Shown piece after piece: positions 53,901 through 64,000 of a stretch of 64,000 nucleotides of DNA. The stretch is from Volvox africanus. Lineage: Eukaryota > Chlorophyta > Chlorophyceae > Chlamydomonadales > Volvocaceae. Each line of letters begins with the position of its first letter. Position 1 is the stretch's first letter. The notes under the pieces were generated by a model. The model was not told the origin of the DNA, did no database searches, and saw only the letters and a list, made by a program, of their open reading frames with translations. Location of the stretch: NCBI GenBank assembly GCA_030268105.1, contig BSDZ01000011.1, positions 2,455,001-2,519,000 of the forward strand. Direction: 5' to 3'. The position numbers were made by a program, and so were the translations under genes.

Positions 53901-56900
53901 ATGCCCCGGCACCGTCATTACCCACTGATGCTCCTGAGGCGTAGCTGCAGTGGAGTTGGATAGCATCATCATCGCTGCGAAATTCCCAGGGCCTGAGATT
54001 GCAGCATTCCAGTTGTCAAAAACGTTGAAGGTCCGAGAACGCAGCAGCACCGTGAGTGGGCGACCCGCATGCTGCATAGGGGCTTCCAGGAGGGTATCCA
54101 ACAACCGCTCCCAGGTTGAGGACGGGGAGGGAGTGCTGGACGGTGGTGGAACCAGAGTGCTAGACCCAGACGGTGGCTGTAGAGGCGGTGGCGACGGGGT
54201 TGGCTGCTCTGGGGATGGCGGCGTCGGGCTTGGTGGCTCCGGTGACGGCGGCAACGGGCTCGGCGGCCCTGGTGGCGGCGTCGGGCTTGACGACTCTGGT
54301 GGCGGTGTCGGGCTTGGCGGCTCTGGGGATGGCGGCGTCGGGCTTGGTGGCTCCGGTGACGGCGGCGACGGGCTCGGCGGCCCTGGTGGCGGCGTCGGGC
54401 TTGACGACTCTGGTGGCGGTGTCGGGCTTGGCGGCTCTGGGGATGGCGGCGTCGGGCTTGGTGGCTCCGGTGACGGCGGCGACGGGCTCGGCGGCCCTGG
54501 TGGCGGCGTCGGGCTTGACGACTCTGGTGGCGGTGTCGGGCTTGGCGGCTCTGGGGATGGCGGCGTCGGGCTTGGTGGCTCCGGTGACGGCGGCGACGGG
54601 CTCGGCGGCCCTGGTGGCGGCGTCGGGCTTGACGACTCTGGTGGCGGTGTCGGGCTTGGCGGCTCTGGGGATGGCGGCGTCGGGCTTGGTGGCTCCGGTG
54701 ACGGCGGCGACGGGCTCGGCGGCCCTGGTGGCGGCGTCGGGCTTGACGACTCTGGTGGCGGTGTCGGGCTTGGCGGCTCTGGGGATGGCGGCGTCGGGCT
54801 TGGTGGCTCCGGTGACGGCGGCGACGGGCTCGGCGGCCCTGGTGGCGGCGTCGGGCTTGACGACTCTGGTGGCGGTGTCGGGCTTGGCGGCTCTGGGGAT
54901 GGCGGCGTCGGGCTTGGTGGCTCCGGTGACGGCGGCGACGGGCTTGGTGTTCTTGGTGGAGGCGGCTCTAGGGACAGCGGTGTCGGGCTAGGTGGCTCTG
55001 GGGATGGCGGCGTCGGGCTTGGCGGCTCTGGGAATGGCGGCGTCGGGCTCGGTGGCCCTGGTGGCGGCGGCGTCGGGCTTGGTGGCCCTGGTGGCGGCGG
55101 CGTCGGGCTTGGCGGCCCTGGGGATGGCGGCGACGGGCTTGGCGGCTCTGGGGATGGTGGCGACGGGCTCGGTGGCTCTGGTAGCAGCGGCGACGGGCTT
55201 GGCGGCTCTGGGGATGGCGGCGTCGGGCTTGGCGGCCCTGGGGATGGCGGCGACGGGCTCGGTGGCTCTGGTGGCGGCGGCAACGGGCTTGGCGGCTCTG
55301 GGGAAGGTGGGGCTGGGCTGGGCGGGGGTGGTGACGGGCTAGGGGGTGGTGGTGAAGGGCTTGGCGGGGGTGGTGACGGGCTGGGCGGGGGTGGTGATGG
55401 GCTAGGCGGGGGTGGTGACGGGCTTGGCGGGGGTGGTGAAGGGCTTGGCGGCTCTGGGGAAGGTGGGACTGGGCTGGGCGGGGGTGGTGACGGGCTTGGC
55501 GGGGGTGGTAACGGGCTGGGCGGGGGTGGTGAAGGGCTAGGCGGGGGTGGTGACGGGCTGGGCGGGGGTGGTGAAGGGCTTGGCGGCTCTGGGGAAGGTG
55601 GGACTGGGCTGGGCGGGGGTGGTGACGGGCTAGGCGGGGGTGGTGACGGGCTGGGCGGGGGTGGTGACGGGCTGGGCGGGGGTGGTGAAGGGCTTGGCGG
55701 GGGTGGTGACGGGCTTGGCGGGGGTGGTGACGGGCTGGGCGGGGGTGGTGACGGGTTGGGCGGGGGTGGTGAAGGGCTTGGCGGCTCTGGGGAAGGTGGG
55801 ACTGGGCTTGGCGGGGGTGGTGACGGGCTAGGGGGCGGTGGTGACGGGCTGGGCGGGGGTGGTGACGGGCTGGGCGGGGGTGGTGAAGGGCTGGGCGGGG
55901 GTGGTGACGGGCTAGGGGGCGGTGGTGACGGGCTGGGCGGGGGTGGTGACGGGCTTGGCGGGGGTGGCGATGGGCTGGGCGGGGGTGGTGACGGGCTTGG
56001 CGGGGGTGGCGATGGGCTGGGCGGGGGTGGTGACGGGCTTGGCGGGGGTGGCGATGGGCTGGGCGGGGGTGGTGACGGGCTGGGCGGGGGTGGTGACGGG
56101 CTGGGCGGGGGTGGTGACGGGCTAGGCGGGGGTGGTGACGGGCTGGGCGGGGGTGGTGACGGGCTGGGGGGGGGTGGTGACGGGCTAGGCGGGGGTGGTG
56201 ACGGGCTGGGTGGGGGTGGTGACGGGCTGGGTGGGGGTGGTGACGGGCTAGGCGGGGGTGGTGACGGTTTGGGCGGGGGTGGTGACGGGCTGGGCGGGGG
56301 TGGTGACGGGCTGGGCGGGGGTGGTGACGGGCTGGGCGGGGGTGGTGACGGGCTGGGGGGGGGTGGTGACGGGCTAGGCGGGGGTGGTGACGGGCTGGGT
56401 GGGGGTGGTGACGGGCTGGGTGGGGGTGGTGACGGGCTAGGCGGGGGTGGTGACGGGCTAGGCGGGGGTGGTGACGGGCTGGGGGGGGGTGGTGACGGGC
56501 TAGGCGGGGGTGGTGACGGGCTGGGTGGGGGTGGTGACGGGCTGGGTGGGGGTGGTGACGGGCTAGGCGGGGGTGGTGACGGTTTGGGCGGGGGTGGTGA
56601 CGGGCTGGGCTGCGATGAGGCCCCGGTTCCACAATTGATGTTGTGGGTCGCGGCGGTTCCCAATGGTACTGCTGTAAGTACACAGCTGTAGTCTGCAATT
56701 ACAAGGAATCCAACAGGCGTCCGGGCTCGCAAGGTTCAGCATGGAACCGAAGTGTACTGCTTGACTGGGTTATGTCTTCGGGCCTCCATGGCATGCATGT
56801 TTCCGACTATACTTGTTGGCTTGTCTTCAGACGACATAGCTTGCAAACGTTCAGGAAGCATGAACCCCTGGTCTTCACATGTCCCCCATGGCATCCGAGC

Positions 56901-59515
56901 CCCCATGTACCTCACCGATATGGGTTCCAGTGTAGTTCAGCTCCTGGCACGCCTTAAGGCCTGTCGGGATAGGGCCGCACATGTCCTGATTGCCGTGCAA
57001 GTCCCTGCACACAGTGGAAAGAGTTACATTGAAAGGTAAAATGACTCAACTGGCATTTCATAGTGCGTTAGACTGCGGCCAAACGTGGACAAATTCGAAG
57101 AAATTGGGCGCCGAGAGAGCGGGCTCAAAGAGTTCATGGATTGATAACGTCATTCCACATGGGGGCAACCCCTTACCGGAAAGGTCCTATCCTACTAATG
57201 CAAGTTATTGTTGCCAACAATTTAAGGAACGTGCTTTAGTGTTCTGGGCTGCATAAGTTTTATCCGGGGCCCATGGTCGTCATGAAGGTTGCTCCGGAGT
57301 CCGGGCGTTCGGGGTCACACATTCTGGGAATAACCATGCGCAAATGGAGGATTGATACCGACAGCGAAAGATTTCAGCATCTTTCAATCCCATCGGATTT
57401 CCATGCATACAATTAACGCAGTTTGGTAGAGCTCCGATAATAACCCCTAGTTTTGAACGGATTGCTCCAGGTGTTGTAGCTTCTGCAAGCCGGCCCATAG
57501 AACCTAGGACATAGGTGCGTGAGCAGATATAACACCAGACCCTGTTATGAGGTGCCCGTAGGTAATCGACCCGGTTACGAACTCAACTTCTCCAAACTTC
57601 AAGATGATAATAAGTTAATTGCAAAATCAAAATACTATCCCATAACCCCGAGACTTACAGCACTGCTAAGCTATTCAGGGCGCTAAATCCCACGGGTATG
57701 CTTCCTGTTAACATGTTGCCCCCTAGTCTTAGCTCCCTGAGCGCTGATAATGACGTGAGCTCCGGAGGAAGGGGACCTGATAGGCAAGGATTGCACGGGT
57801 TCATGGCAACATGAGTGGGGGTTTCGTTCAAAGTGCAGGTGGCGGTGGCAAGCCACGGTACGCGCTTGACCTATGTACACGTGCAGTAATGCCAAAGATG
57901 AAAGTCGTGAAAAAGGTTTCCCCTGCAGGTGCGAAGTCCCTTAGGCTGAACCCAACCCTTCACAATGCCGTAGTGTGAAAATCCAGCATCATTGCCGCAT
58001 GGGTGATCCACCCCCGAGGCAGCTGCGTAGCAAATCCGGCTAGGCCATGCAATAGAAAGACGTGCATGGCCGTACCTAACAAGGATCTAACTATGGTCTT
58101 CAGTGCACGCTCTGACCGCATTCAACGCACCACGGATCTAACTCCGGGATCTAACACGGGGCGCATGGGCAGACGCTGCTCACCCGTGAATTGCATGTCA
58201 GGCATTCTCAATGTGACTACGCTGGTCATTTGTGCGAAAGCCATAAGCACTGCGGACAATGAACCTGCGGGTGCATGGGCCATGGGGAAGTGGAGCACCA
58301 GCAGGGCAAATGACTAAGCGATATGGCAGACACAAGCCATCCTCTGGCATTAACTGGCAACGCATGTGGCGACCGTGGGCGGCACAAAACATTTCGTATG
58401 ATAGGTGTGGTTAACATCCAATGCCCATGAGCTCGTGCCTGCACGGCTTACGGCAGCAGTAATCAGTTGCAACATGTCTAGATTCCAGTCTGACGGATGG
58501 TGTTCAAGCAATAACTTATGCGACGCAAAAACTTGGTTACGTCCGTGTGCTGTGGGTTTTTGCCGCCTGCCTCGGCCTATCGCCCACCTTGAGTGCCCGT
58601 AAGATCGAGCTCAACAAGATAGTCAAGCGCCGCCAGAGCACCAGTGACTTCAAAATTGACACAGTTGGTGAAGCTCAGACGCGTCAAATGCTCCAACCCC
58701 GGCGAGCCACTACCTGGGGATAGGGATGATTCACATTGCAAAGGACATCGGAAAAGAGCGGGTTAGGTAGGTTTGCTCGGGATGATATATGCTCTGCGCG
58801 AATGCGATGGAGATTGATTGCAAACAGGAACGCTGCGCTTCAGCAAGTCAGGCATGACACAAGAGACCAACTGAGCGTAGCTATTTCTTATACTCCACAT
58901 GTAGTAAGGAACCATGAAGCGAATTTCTGATCATATATCCAAGAGGGATCCGGTAACCAATTGAAGCAGAACTCCAGAATGAGAACAGGAGCAGGGCGTA
59001 AAGTCTAAGGATTTTCAAGAAGCCCTTCCAGAAAGCAACAGCCAAGATATGTCACGACAAAATGATGCCCGCTTGATTCAGGACAAACGAAAAATATAAT
59101 GTTGGGTTTCATCGGGTCTCAGGGGAATAAATCGTACGGCAACGTATCCCGCCGCTATGGCAGGCAGGCCACTCAGTGTTCCCCCAGTCCCTCAAGCCAA
59201 CTTACCAGATCGCCAGGTGGTAGGAATTTGGCAGCCACCCAGGTTTAAACCAGAAGCAACAACGTCGGTGACGGCACCGTTGGCACAAGTGACGCCACTG
59301 AAGCTGCAAGCGTCGTATGCTATCTTCCAATCACTAAAAGGATCTCCATCTGTGCAGGTTGAAGCTAGATCCTGCAGCTTTGAAGCATCCTGTCCCAGGG
59401 AGAGGGTTACCCAAGCTGTGAGTAGGGTGACGACCACGCATCCCGACAGCTTTGCACCCAAATGCGTCGTTGTGGACCGCATTTCCCATTTCGGTAAAAG
59501 CAATTGCCTCCGCAT
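38946..59515 (-). CDS. Giant LRR / hydroxyproline-rich / Ig-like / polycystin cation channel protein
   Basis: One ~20-kb gene of roughly 4,900 codons. Phase-checked exons: 59515-59206, 58713-58588, 58249-58184, then 49458-48163, 47809-44483, 43975-43673, 43169-42073, 41794-40564, 40310-38946. Between them are approximate LRR exons (~57850-57650, ~57500-57290), the shaft exon (~56665-53893) and extracellular exons near 53.6, 53.2-52.5, 52.3-51.5, 51.3, 50.9, 50.6-50.3 and 49.88-49.74 kb. Order: signal peptide ([15 protein letters not shown]); plant-type LRRs ([23 protein letters not shown]); ~850 residues of [12 protein letters not shown] shaft; Asn-X-Ser/Thr-rich Ig/filamin-like region; DUF5011-like units ([15 protein letters not shown]) with Cys-rich [11 protein letters not shown] linkers; polycystin (TOP) domain ([37 protein letters not shown]); five membrane segments; and a Ser/Gly-rich tail. 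Polycystins are TRP-family channels of cilia. Likely a surface or flagellar mechanosensor (inference). The ATG at 59482 is an alternative start. Confidence 0.85.
54200..54945 (-). repeat. 114-bp tandem repeat (38-residue unit) in the Pro-rich shaft
   Basis: Six near-identical 114-bp units recur exactly: the same 11-mer (GACGACTCTGG on the plus strand) sits at 54289, 54403, 54517, 54631, 54745 and 54859. A near-complete first copy precedes it, and the last unit is cut short. Each encodes a 38-residue SPTPPPESS / [19 protein letters not shown] pattern. The near-identity at synonymous sites means the copies expanded recently or are being homogenised. Confidence 0.95.
55311..56612 (-). repeat. 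21-bp tandem array coding for SPSPPPP
   Basis: About 60 tandem 21-bp units (plus-strand consensus GGCGGGGGTGGTGACGGGCTG) encode PPPPSPS repeats, interrupted by a few [14 protein letters not shown] spacers near 55443, 55580, 55780 and 55300. Extensin/SPn motifs of this type are known to be hydroxylated and O-glycosylated into stiff rods in volvocine glycoproteins. The plus strand is extremely G-rich with regularly spaced G-runs, so quadruplex formation and assembly collapse are likely. Confidence 0.93.
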
Positions 59516-61018
59516 TTTTGCGTTTCAAGCTGCTCAAATAAACATCCTCTGTCATGAGCTTCCAGGTTATCAGTGCATCAGCTCCTGCTCCCAATGCCCG
59601 CAATTTGTTTCGATGTTAAAAATGCGTGCCGTGACGAACGCAAAGTAATATAATACAGGAAAACCACCTCGAGCCGAAGAGTTAATGAAGCTGCCTTGAA
59701 TACATAGTAAATAGTGCTTACAGCAGGTGAATTAATGTAATTTACGTATTACGTTTATCCTAGGTAGGGGAGACTTCTGAAACATGTTTTCGCTTATGAC
59801 TGTACGGTAACGGTGTGCTAAGCATATTGCGTTTGGGAGCTAATAACATAAGGATACAGTAATGTGCGCTAAAACATGTTTTTGGGATGCATATTTCTGG
59901 TCGATTACGCTTCGTACAACATGTCACCATCTCATTCCGTAAGCACAACCCGCTCGGCTTGCGTCTTTTGGTGTGATTGTGTGAAACTACAATCCGCTTA
60001 TCATTGCATGGTGCGCTTGAGAACTTTGCTGGTATCGCGAGAGGCAGGTTCTGCAGGTAGGTACGGTGCTCTAGTCACAAGAACGGAAGGTGGGGAAATA
60101 ACTGAAGTAGCATTCTACATAAAATATAACGGAGTACATCTTAACCAGGATAACCGTAACAGATCAGTCCGAACAGATGTCATCGAACTGTATATACAGG
60201 AGGGACGCGAACAAAGTTCAGACTGCGACCGACCGGCCGGCAGACTGCGACCGACAAAGCTGGGGCCTGGCTTTGGTTGTGGGCAAAGCTCTGCTCCGGT
60301 GGACAACTACCCACCACCACAGCAACCACAACCCTGTACGGTATAGGTCTTTGGAGTAAGACACTGCGGATTCGGTCTTACTATAGATTTTATAAGTTTC
60401 ATCATTAGTAGGAGCTCACGCTGCACACATGGCACTGCCTCTTTCGCTTTGCCAAGCTCTGTCTCCACCCAATACCCTTTTCCACCACATAACCTTGGGG
60501 AAATAATTGATGCATGTGTTCTTTATATTGAAAACAACGACATAGAATATCCGAGTTAAGATCAGTAGTTAAAGGGCCAGATTTACCACATGTGGTATTA
60601 TTCTGGGATCAAGTGGTATCGAATCTGTCTACTTAACTGGCCGGGGTCGTGTTGCCTTTCGTGGTATTGGCCTAGACGTCATAGTAGGAACTCCATAGCT
60701 GCTGGAGGCTTTACTGTTTCCATGCTTCTGGTGACCTTGAAGGCATTTTTAGCTTAGGTTCCATGAACTTCTCCTAATGGATTTTTAAAACTGATCGATG
60801 TTGTGGATTACTGGTTTAACAAACTGGTGTAGTTTATAGCTATCATACGTATGTGAGCTGCCTTGCAGTTGCCTGCTGCCTGCTAACTATACAGGGCTAT
60901 ACGCTACACGTACACACGCAACCTAGTCCAAATAGCAGCGGTAGAGTTTCTACTGTGCCTGCGCACCTTAAAATATTTGCCTGCCTTCATCACCACGCAA
61001 CGGGATACAGATAGTATG

Positions 61019-61042
61019 CTCAGGGGTCCCTTGACCCCTGAG
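61019..61042. repeat. Perfect 10-bp hairpin with 4-nt loop
   Basis: CTCAGGGGTC (61019-61028) and GACCCCTGAG (61033-61042) are perfectly complementary with a CCTT loop. It is GC-rich and stable, and outside any gene. Confidence 0.85.
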
Positions 61043-61399
61043 TTTCCTGGGGTGTCTACAGGGAATACCCTAGATAATCGTGTTTGGACATCTTCCAATT
61101 GGGCCTTCGCACAAGTATGTAAGGTATAGTGTTGTGTGCTGATGAGGCTGAGCTTGCTTCACTTCCCTGCGCGCCTAAATACATGGGACACGAGGACCCA
61201 GCCAGCCAAACATTTTGTTGATTCGTGCACATGCAGCTTTAGCTGGCAGACCCACGCGCCAGCACAAACAAGTCACACGCACGCACATGCGGGCACACAA
61301 GTAAAGAGAACAATTTTATACATCATCAGCAGCACGTTGACCTGGACGCCAAGTGTGCACAACATGCACACGTGACTCAGCCACCAGCCTACCCCAAGT

Positions 61400-61432
61400 A
61401 CATACTCCACCCCAACTACTGCTGGAGTATGT
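61400..61432. repeat. Perfect 10-bp inverted repeat
   Basis: ACATACTCCA (61400-61409) and TGGAGTATGT (61423-61432) are complementary around a 13-nt loop. A run of T with AT-rich sequence follows. Confidence 0.8.
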
Positions 61433-61586
61433 TTTATTTATTCCACTGGCGGCGGCTCAGTACTCATTCAATGCAAATATATCGCAGCTTTATAACGAAC
61501 GAACCTTAAGCTGCACGTTATGACCTACGTACCATGCATGCGGAATGAATGCGAGCGAATCTTTCCTCTTTGCTTGCCAAAACAAG

Positions 61587-61647
61587 AGAGGAACCTACCT
61601 AGCAAACATTGGTTGAACAGGTAGGTATGTGGGATACGCGTTCCTCT
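61587..61647. repeat. Nested inverted repeats
   Basis: Outer arms AGAGGAAC (61587-61594) and GTTCCTCT (61640-61647) enclose inner arms ACCTACCT (61593-61600) and AGGTAGGT (61619-61626). Together they could fold as one stem with an asymmetric internal loop. Confidence 0.65.
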
Positions 61648-61981
61648 GCCTAGCTAACTCTCTGCACTCTGCCGCTGCCACACACACACGCCGCTGCCCT
61701 TTAGATAGGGGTAGCGACGCCGCTGCCTCATGCGCACACATATCTCATCCTCGCCGCATCTATCAGTCAGCACTGCGTCCGCCGTGAGTTGTTCAACCTC
61801 CCAAAGTACACGTCCAACCATGAGCATGCATGGCTGCTCACGAACAGCAACATTTAAGGATGGATGATTCCCAGCCAGCCGCTGGTCGTCTCGTCCTTCG
61901 AGCCCCGCCAAGCCTACCTGTCAATCAGAGGACCTCCTGCATGCGGCTCGACCAATCGCTCTCTGTGTGCGTATCGCTTGA

Positions 61982-62200
61982 CCTCCACCTCCACCTCCAC
62001 CGCCTCCACCACCCCCGCCGCCGCCACCCCCACCGCCGCCTCCCCCTCCTCCCCCACCCCCGCCACCTCCGCCGCCGCCGCCGCCGCCACCACCGCCGCC
62101 TCCTCCACCACCGCCCCCACCGCCCCCGCCCCCGCCCCCACCACCGCCTCCACCACCGCCACCGCCACCGCCTCCACCCCCACCGCCTCCACCCCCACCA
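61982..62200. repeat. 219-bp (CCN)73 tract
   Basis: In one plus-strand frame every one of 73 consecutive codons is CCN (proline). The frame is bounded by TGA at 61979-61981 and by TGA at 62213-62215 after four more codons. No splice acceptor AG lies between the upstream TGA and the tract, so an expressed exon is not evident. Third positions vary freely (T, C, A, G), so this is not a simple trinucleotide repeat. Confidence 0.9.
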
Positions 62201-62780
62201 TTTACATCTCACTGAACGACGTCACCATGTAAAATTGCTGCTGGTCGTCCAGCCAGGACGTAACTAATTTGTTCATTCTCTCACTGCAGCCAGTTATAAG
62301 ACCCTCGCTCACCATCAATAATCATGTGTACCGCCGGTGGCGCGCATATTTTCTTTACTGAATGATCATGAACCTGCTTCTGGGAGGGGCATTATTTATC
62401 TCTCTCCCAATGGGACATTTTACGCTCGCGCGTATATGCATACATGTTCCGACAGCAGAAGCACATACACATACAGAAATGTCAGCAGTAGGCTGCACGC
62501 TGCAGTTTTTTGTGTGCGTGGTAGTGACTACCTATCGCCCGCCTGCCAGCCAATCAACCATTCCCGCTCGCCAATACTATACGTACCGGCCAACCCAGCA
62601 TGTGCGTGTATAGCGATCGTCAGGGCCGCCTGCTGTGAGTGAATTCTGCCACCGTCACCTCATCCTCATCAGCGCACGCAGGGCTGACGTCGCCGAGCTC
62701 TTTGCAAAACTCTTCGCCGCTCGTAAGTAGTTTCCAATTTCCGCGTCCCAACTCAATTTCTTAACTTAACCACTAGCTGC

Positions 62781-64000
62781 TTAATGCTTAGCGCGGGCGG
62801 GATCGCCAACGTCTTTGAAAGGAAGATAATCCTCCGGAACGCCCTCCCCGCGGCGGGGTGCGTACTGGTAGACCCCCGCTGGGTAATGGTGCCGGGACGC
62901 CGCAGCACTCCGAGACCACGCCTCGAAGGCGGCTGGTGAATTCCAGTGAGTAGAAACCACCATGACGTTATGCTCTTCCGAATGAACCTGACACAAAAAC
63001 GGAGGGGAGGGGATGAACTATGTACTGGATGCGTAAAACTGGATGCGTAATAAAAAGCGGTCAAGTACTTAACCACTGACTAATGCGTCCACTAACTAAA
63101 TTGGTTGCCCTGCCGCCAGACTCGAATGACAACGGCATGACAAGTTTACCAACCAGATAGGACATCGAGATGATGTCATTCTGCGTAGTCCCGAGTATAT
63201 CTAGCACCCCGCCCAGCAGCATGTCTGCACATAGACGAGAAGCCACTCATCTCACCGAGATGTCCAGGAATCCCTTCGCCTCCACGAGAGCCACTTCCCG
63301 CGCCGCTACCGCCTTGACGAAGTCGAACAGGACATCGGCCGGCACCCAGAACCGGTTGGTGTTTATGAGCTGTCCTGATGTACGATCCAGCGGTACACCA
63401 GCGCGGCGAGTTGCCTGCGTCGCCAGCGTCCGTGCGTGCAGCGCGGACCGTAGCTCCGCGGCATCCCGGCGCGCGGCCTCCAGCTCTGAAACCATGCGCG
63501 CCTCTGTGGCGACGGCGGCTCGACGGTTGTCTAGCAACGCCACCTCGGCGGTAGCCAGGCGCCGCTTTAGGTCGACTTCTGAGGCGCGACCATTGGCCAG
63601 CTGGTCCTTGAGCGTGGTGAGCTGTACGAGACGAAGGGCAGCGACAGCAACCGAAGACGGATTCAGTCTGGAATGCATGAGGGCAATGCCACCAGTTCTG
63701 CAACACACCAGTGCATGGTAGGCCATAATGGCGTAACAACATTGCTCTATACTAACGTGAGGTACGACGGCCATAACTCCAGGGAACCACGAAACCTGAT
63801 TAGGCATCACGTAATATAAGCTATCCCAAGTACGGCAACGAGCATGCATAGTGCGCATTACCTGCACTGCCATTTTCGCCAGCTCCACAAGGCTGAGCCC
63901 CGACGCCGCCACCGCGTCCCGGATCGCCGTCAGTTGTGCAACTGCCGTTGCCAGATCATTCCGCTGCGCCTCAGCCGCTGCCACTGCAGCCACCGCAGCC
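62781..64000 (-). CDS. ABM (antibiotic biosynthesis monooxygenase-like) domain protein, 5' end outside the window
   Basis: Exons on the minus strand: from the window edge (in frame at least from 63993) to 63862, then 63621-63256 and 62987-62781, all phase 0. The visible protein starts with an Ala/Leu/Arg/Glu-rich probable coiled coil (TLKDQLANGRASEVDLKRRL and onward). A dimeric alpha-beta barrel ABM domain follows: NRFWVPADVLFDFVKAVAARE, then GFLDIS joined across an intron to VHSEEHNVMVVSTHW, SPAAFEAWSRS, and a terminal GVYQYAPRRGEG and PEDYLPFKD. The same ending occurs, as far as I recall, in plant and algal plastid ABM proteins of unclear function; some ABM proteins act on haem or quinols, but no substrate can be inferred here. 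The intron 63622-63861 is 240 nt, divisible by three and free of in-frame stops, so retention would only lengthen the protein. Transit peptide and start are not visible. Confidence 0.72.

Larger units (their letters stand above)
59516..62780. other. Intergenic region with repeats, no supported gene
   Basis: It lies between the start of the giant minus-strand gene and the 3' end of the next minus-strand gene, so it contains the promoter of the former. A plus-strand frame at 59876-60346 has no recognisable family. The region holds several hairpins (61019-61042, 61400-61432, 61587-61647), a repeat of AGACTGCGACCGAC at about 60220 and 60241, and a pure CCN tract (61982-62200). A minus-strand TGTAA at 62202-62206 could end the ABM-domain gene. 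Confidence 0.5.

Noticed and set aside
53950..56691. 913-codon plus-strand open frame rich in Gly/Asp/Leu
   Set aside because: It is the antisense shadow of the SPSPPPP array; repeat periodicity divisible by three keeps it open. The minus-strand frame joins to flanking exons in phase and this one does not.
54968..56698. 576-codon minus-strand frame rich in His/Arg/Pro
   Set aside because: Alternative frame of the same 21-bp array; it has no link to the flanking exons.
61864..62232. ATG-started 122-codon plus-strand frame (Thr/Ala/Ser/Pro-rich)
   Set aside because: It reads the CCN tract in a shifted frame; no recognisable domain and no upstream gene evidence.

Overview
The window is nuclear DNA of a volvocine green alga (Chlamydomonadales, Volvox-like). 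Evidence: intron-rich genes with GT-AG introns, TGTAA polyadenylation signals soon after several stop codons, long Ala/Gly/Gln/Pro low-complexity inserts, a hydroxyproline-rich SPSPPPP shaft typical of volvocine wall and flagellar glycoproteins, and algal/plant-type homologues. Gene identities come from motifs read by eye. Where exon coordinates are given, the intron phases were checked by arithmetic.

Layout. 1.5-6.8 kb (+): AGC-type protein kinase with two large inserts in its kinase domain. 9.4-16.8 kb (+): GPATCH1/TOUGH G-patch splicing protein. 18.1-24 kb (-, convergent): ASCC2, the CUE-domain subunit of the ASC-1 complex. 24-26.9 kb: AT-rich interval with a decayed bacterial IS66-family transposase. 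26.9-27.4 kb (-) and 27.7-29.3 kb (+): mitochondrial Fe-S scaffold ISCU head-to-head with ribosomal protein uL22 (RPL17). 31.0-33.7 kb (-) and 34.2-35.9 kb (+): SRP54 head-to-head with a DUF3054 membrane protein that is probably plastid-targeted. 36.3-37.5 kb (+): a 362-residue protein I do not recognise. 38.9-59.5 kb (-): one giant gene of about 4,900 codons encoding a signal peptide, LRRs, a very long SPSPPPP shaft, Ig-like domains and a C-terminal polycystin cation channel. 62.8 kb to the window end (-): an antibiotic-biosynthesis-monooxygenase (ABM) domain protein, cut by the edge.

Most genes are unrelated housekeeping functions: RNA processing (GPATCH1), ribosome quality control or transcription (ASCC2), Fe-S assembly (ISCU), translation (uL22) and protein targeting (SRP54). 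The two most unusual items are the LRR-HRGP-polycystin protein, which looks like a tethered mechanosensory channel joining cell-wall-type modules to a TRP pore, and the IS66 fossil, bacterial mobile DNA lying between two nuclear genes.
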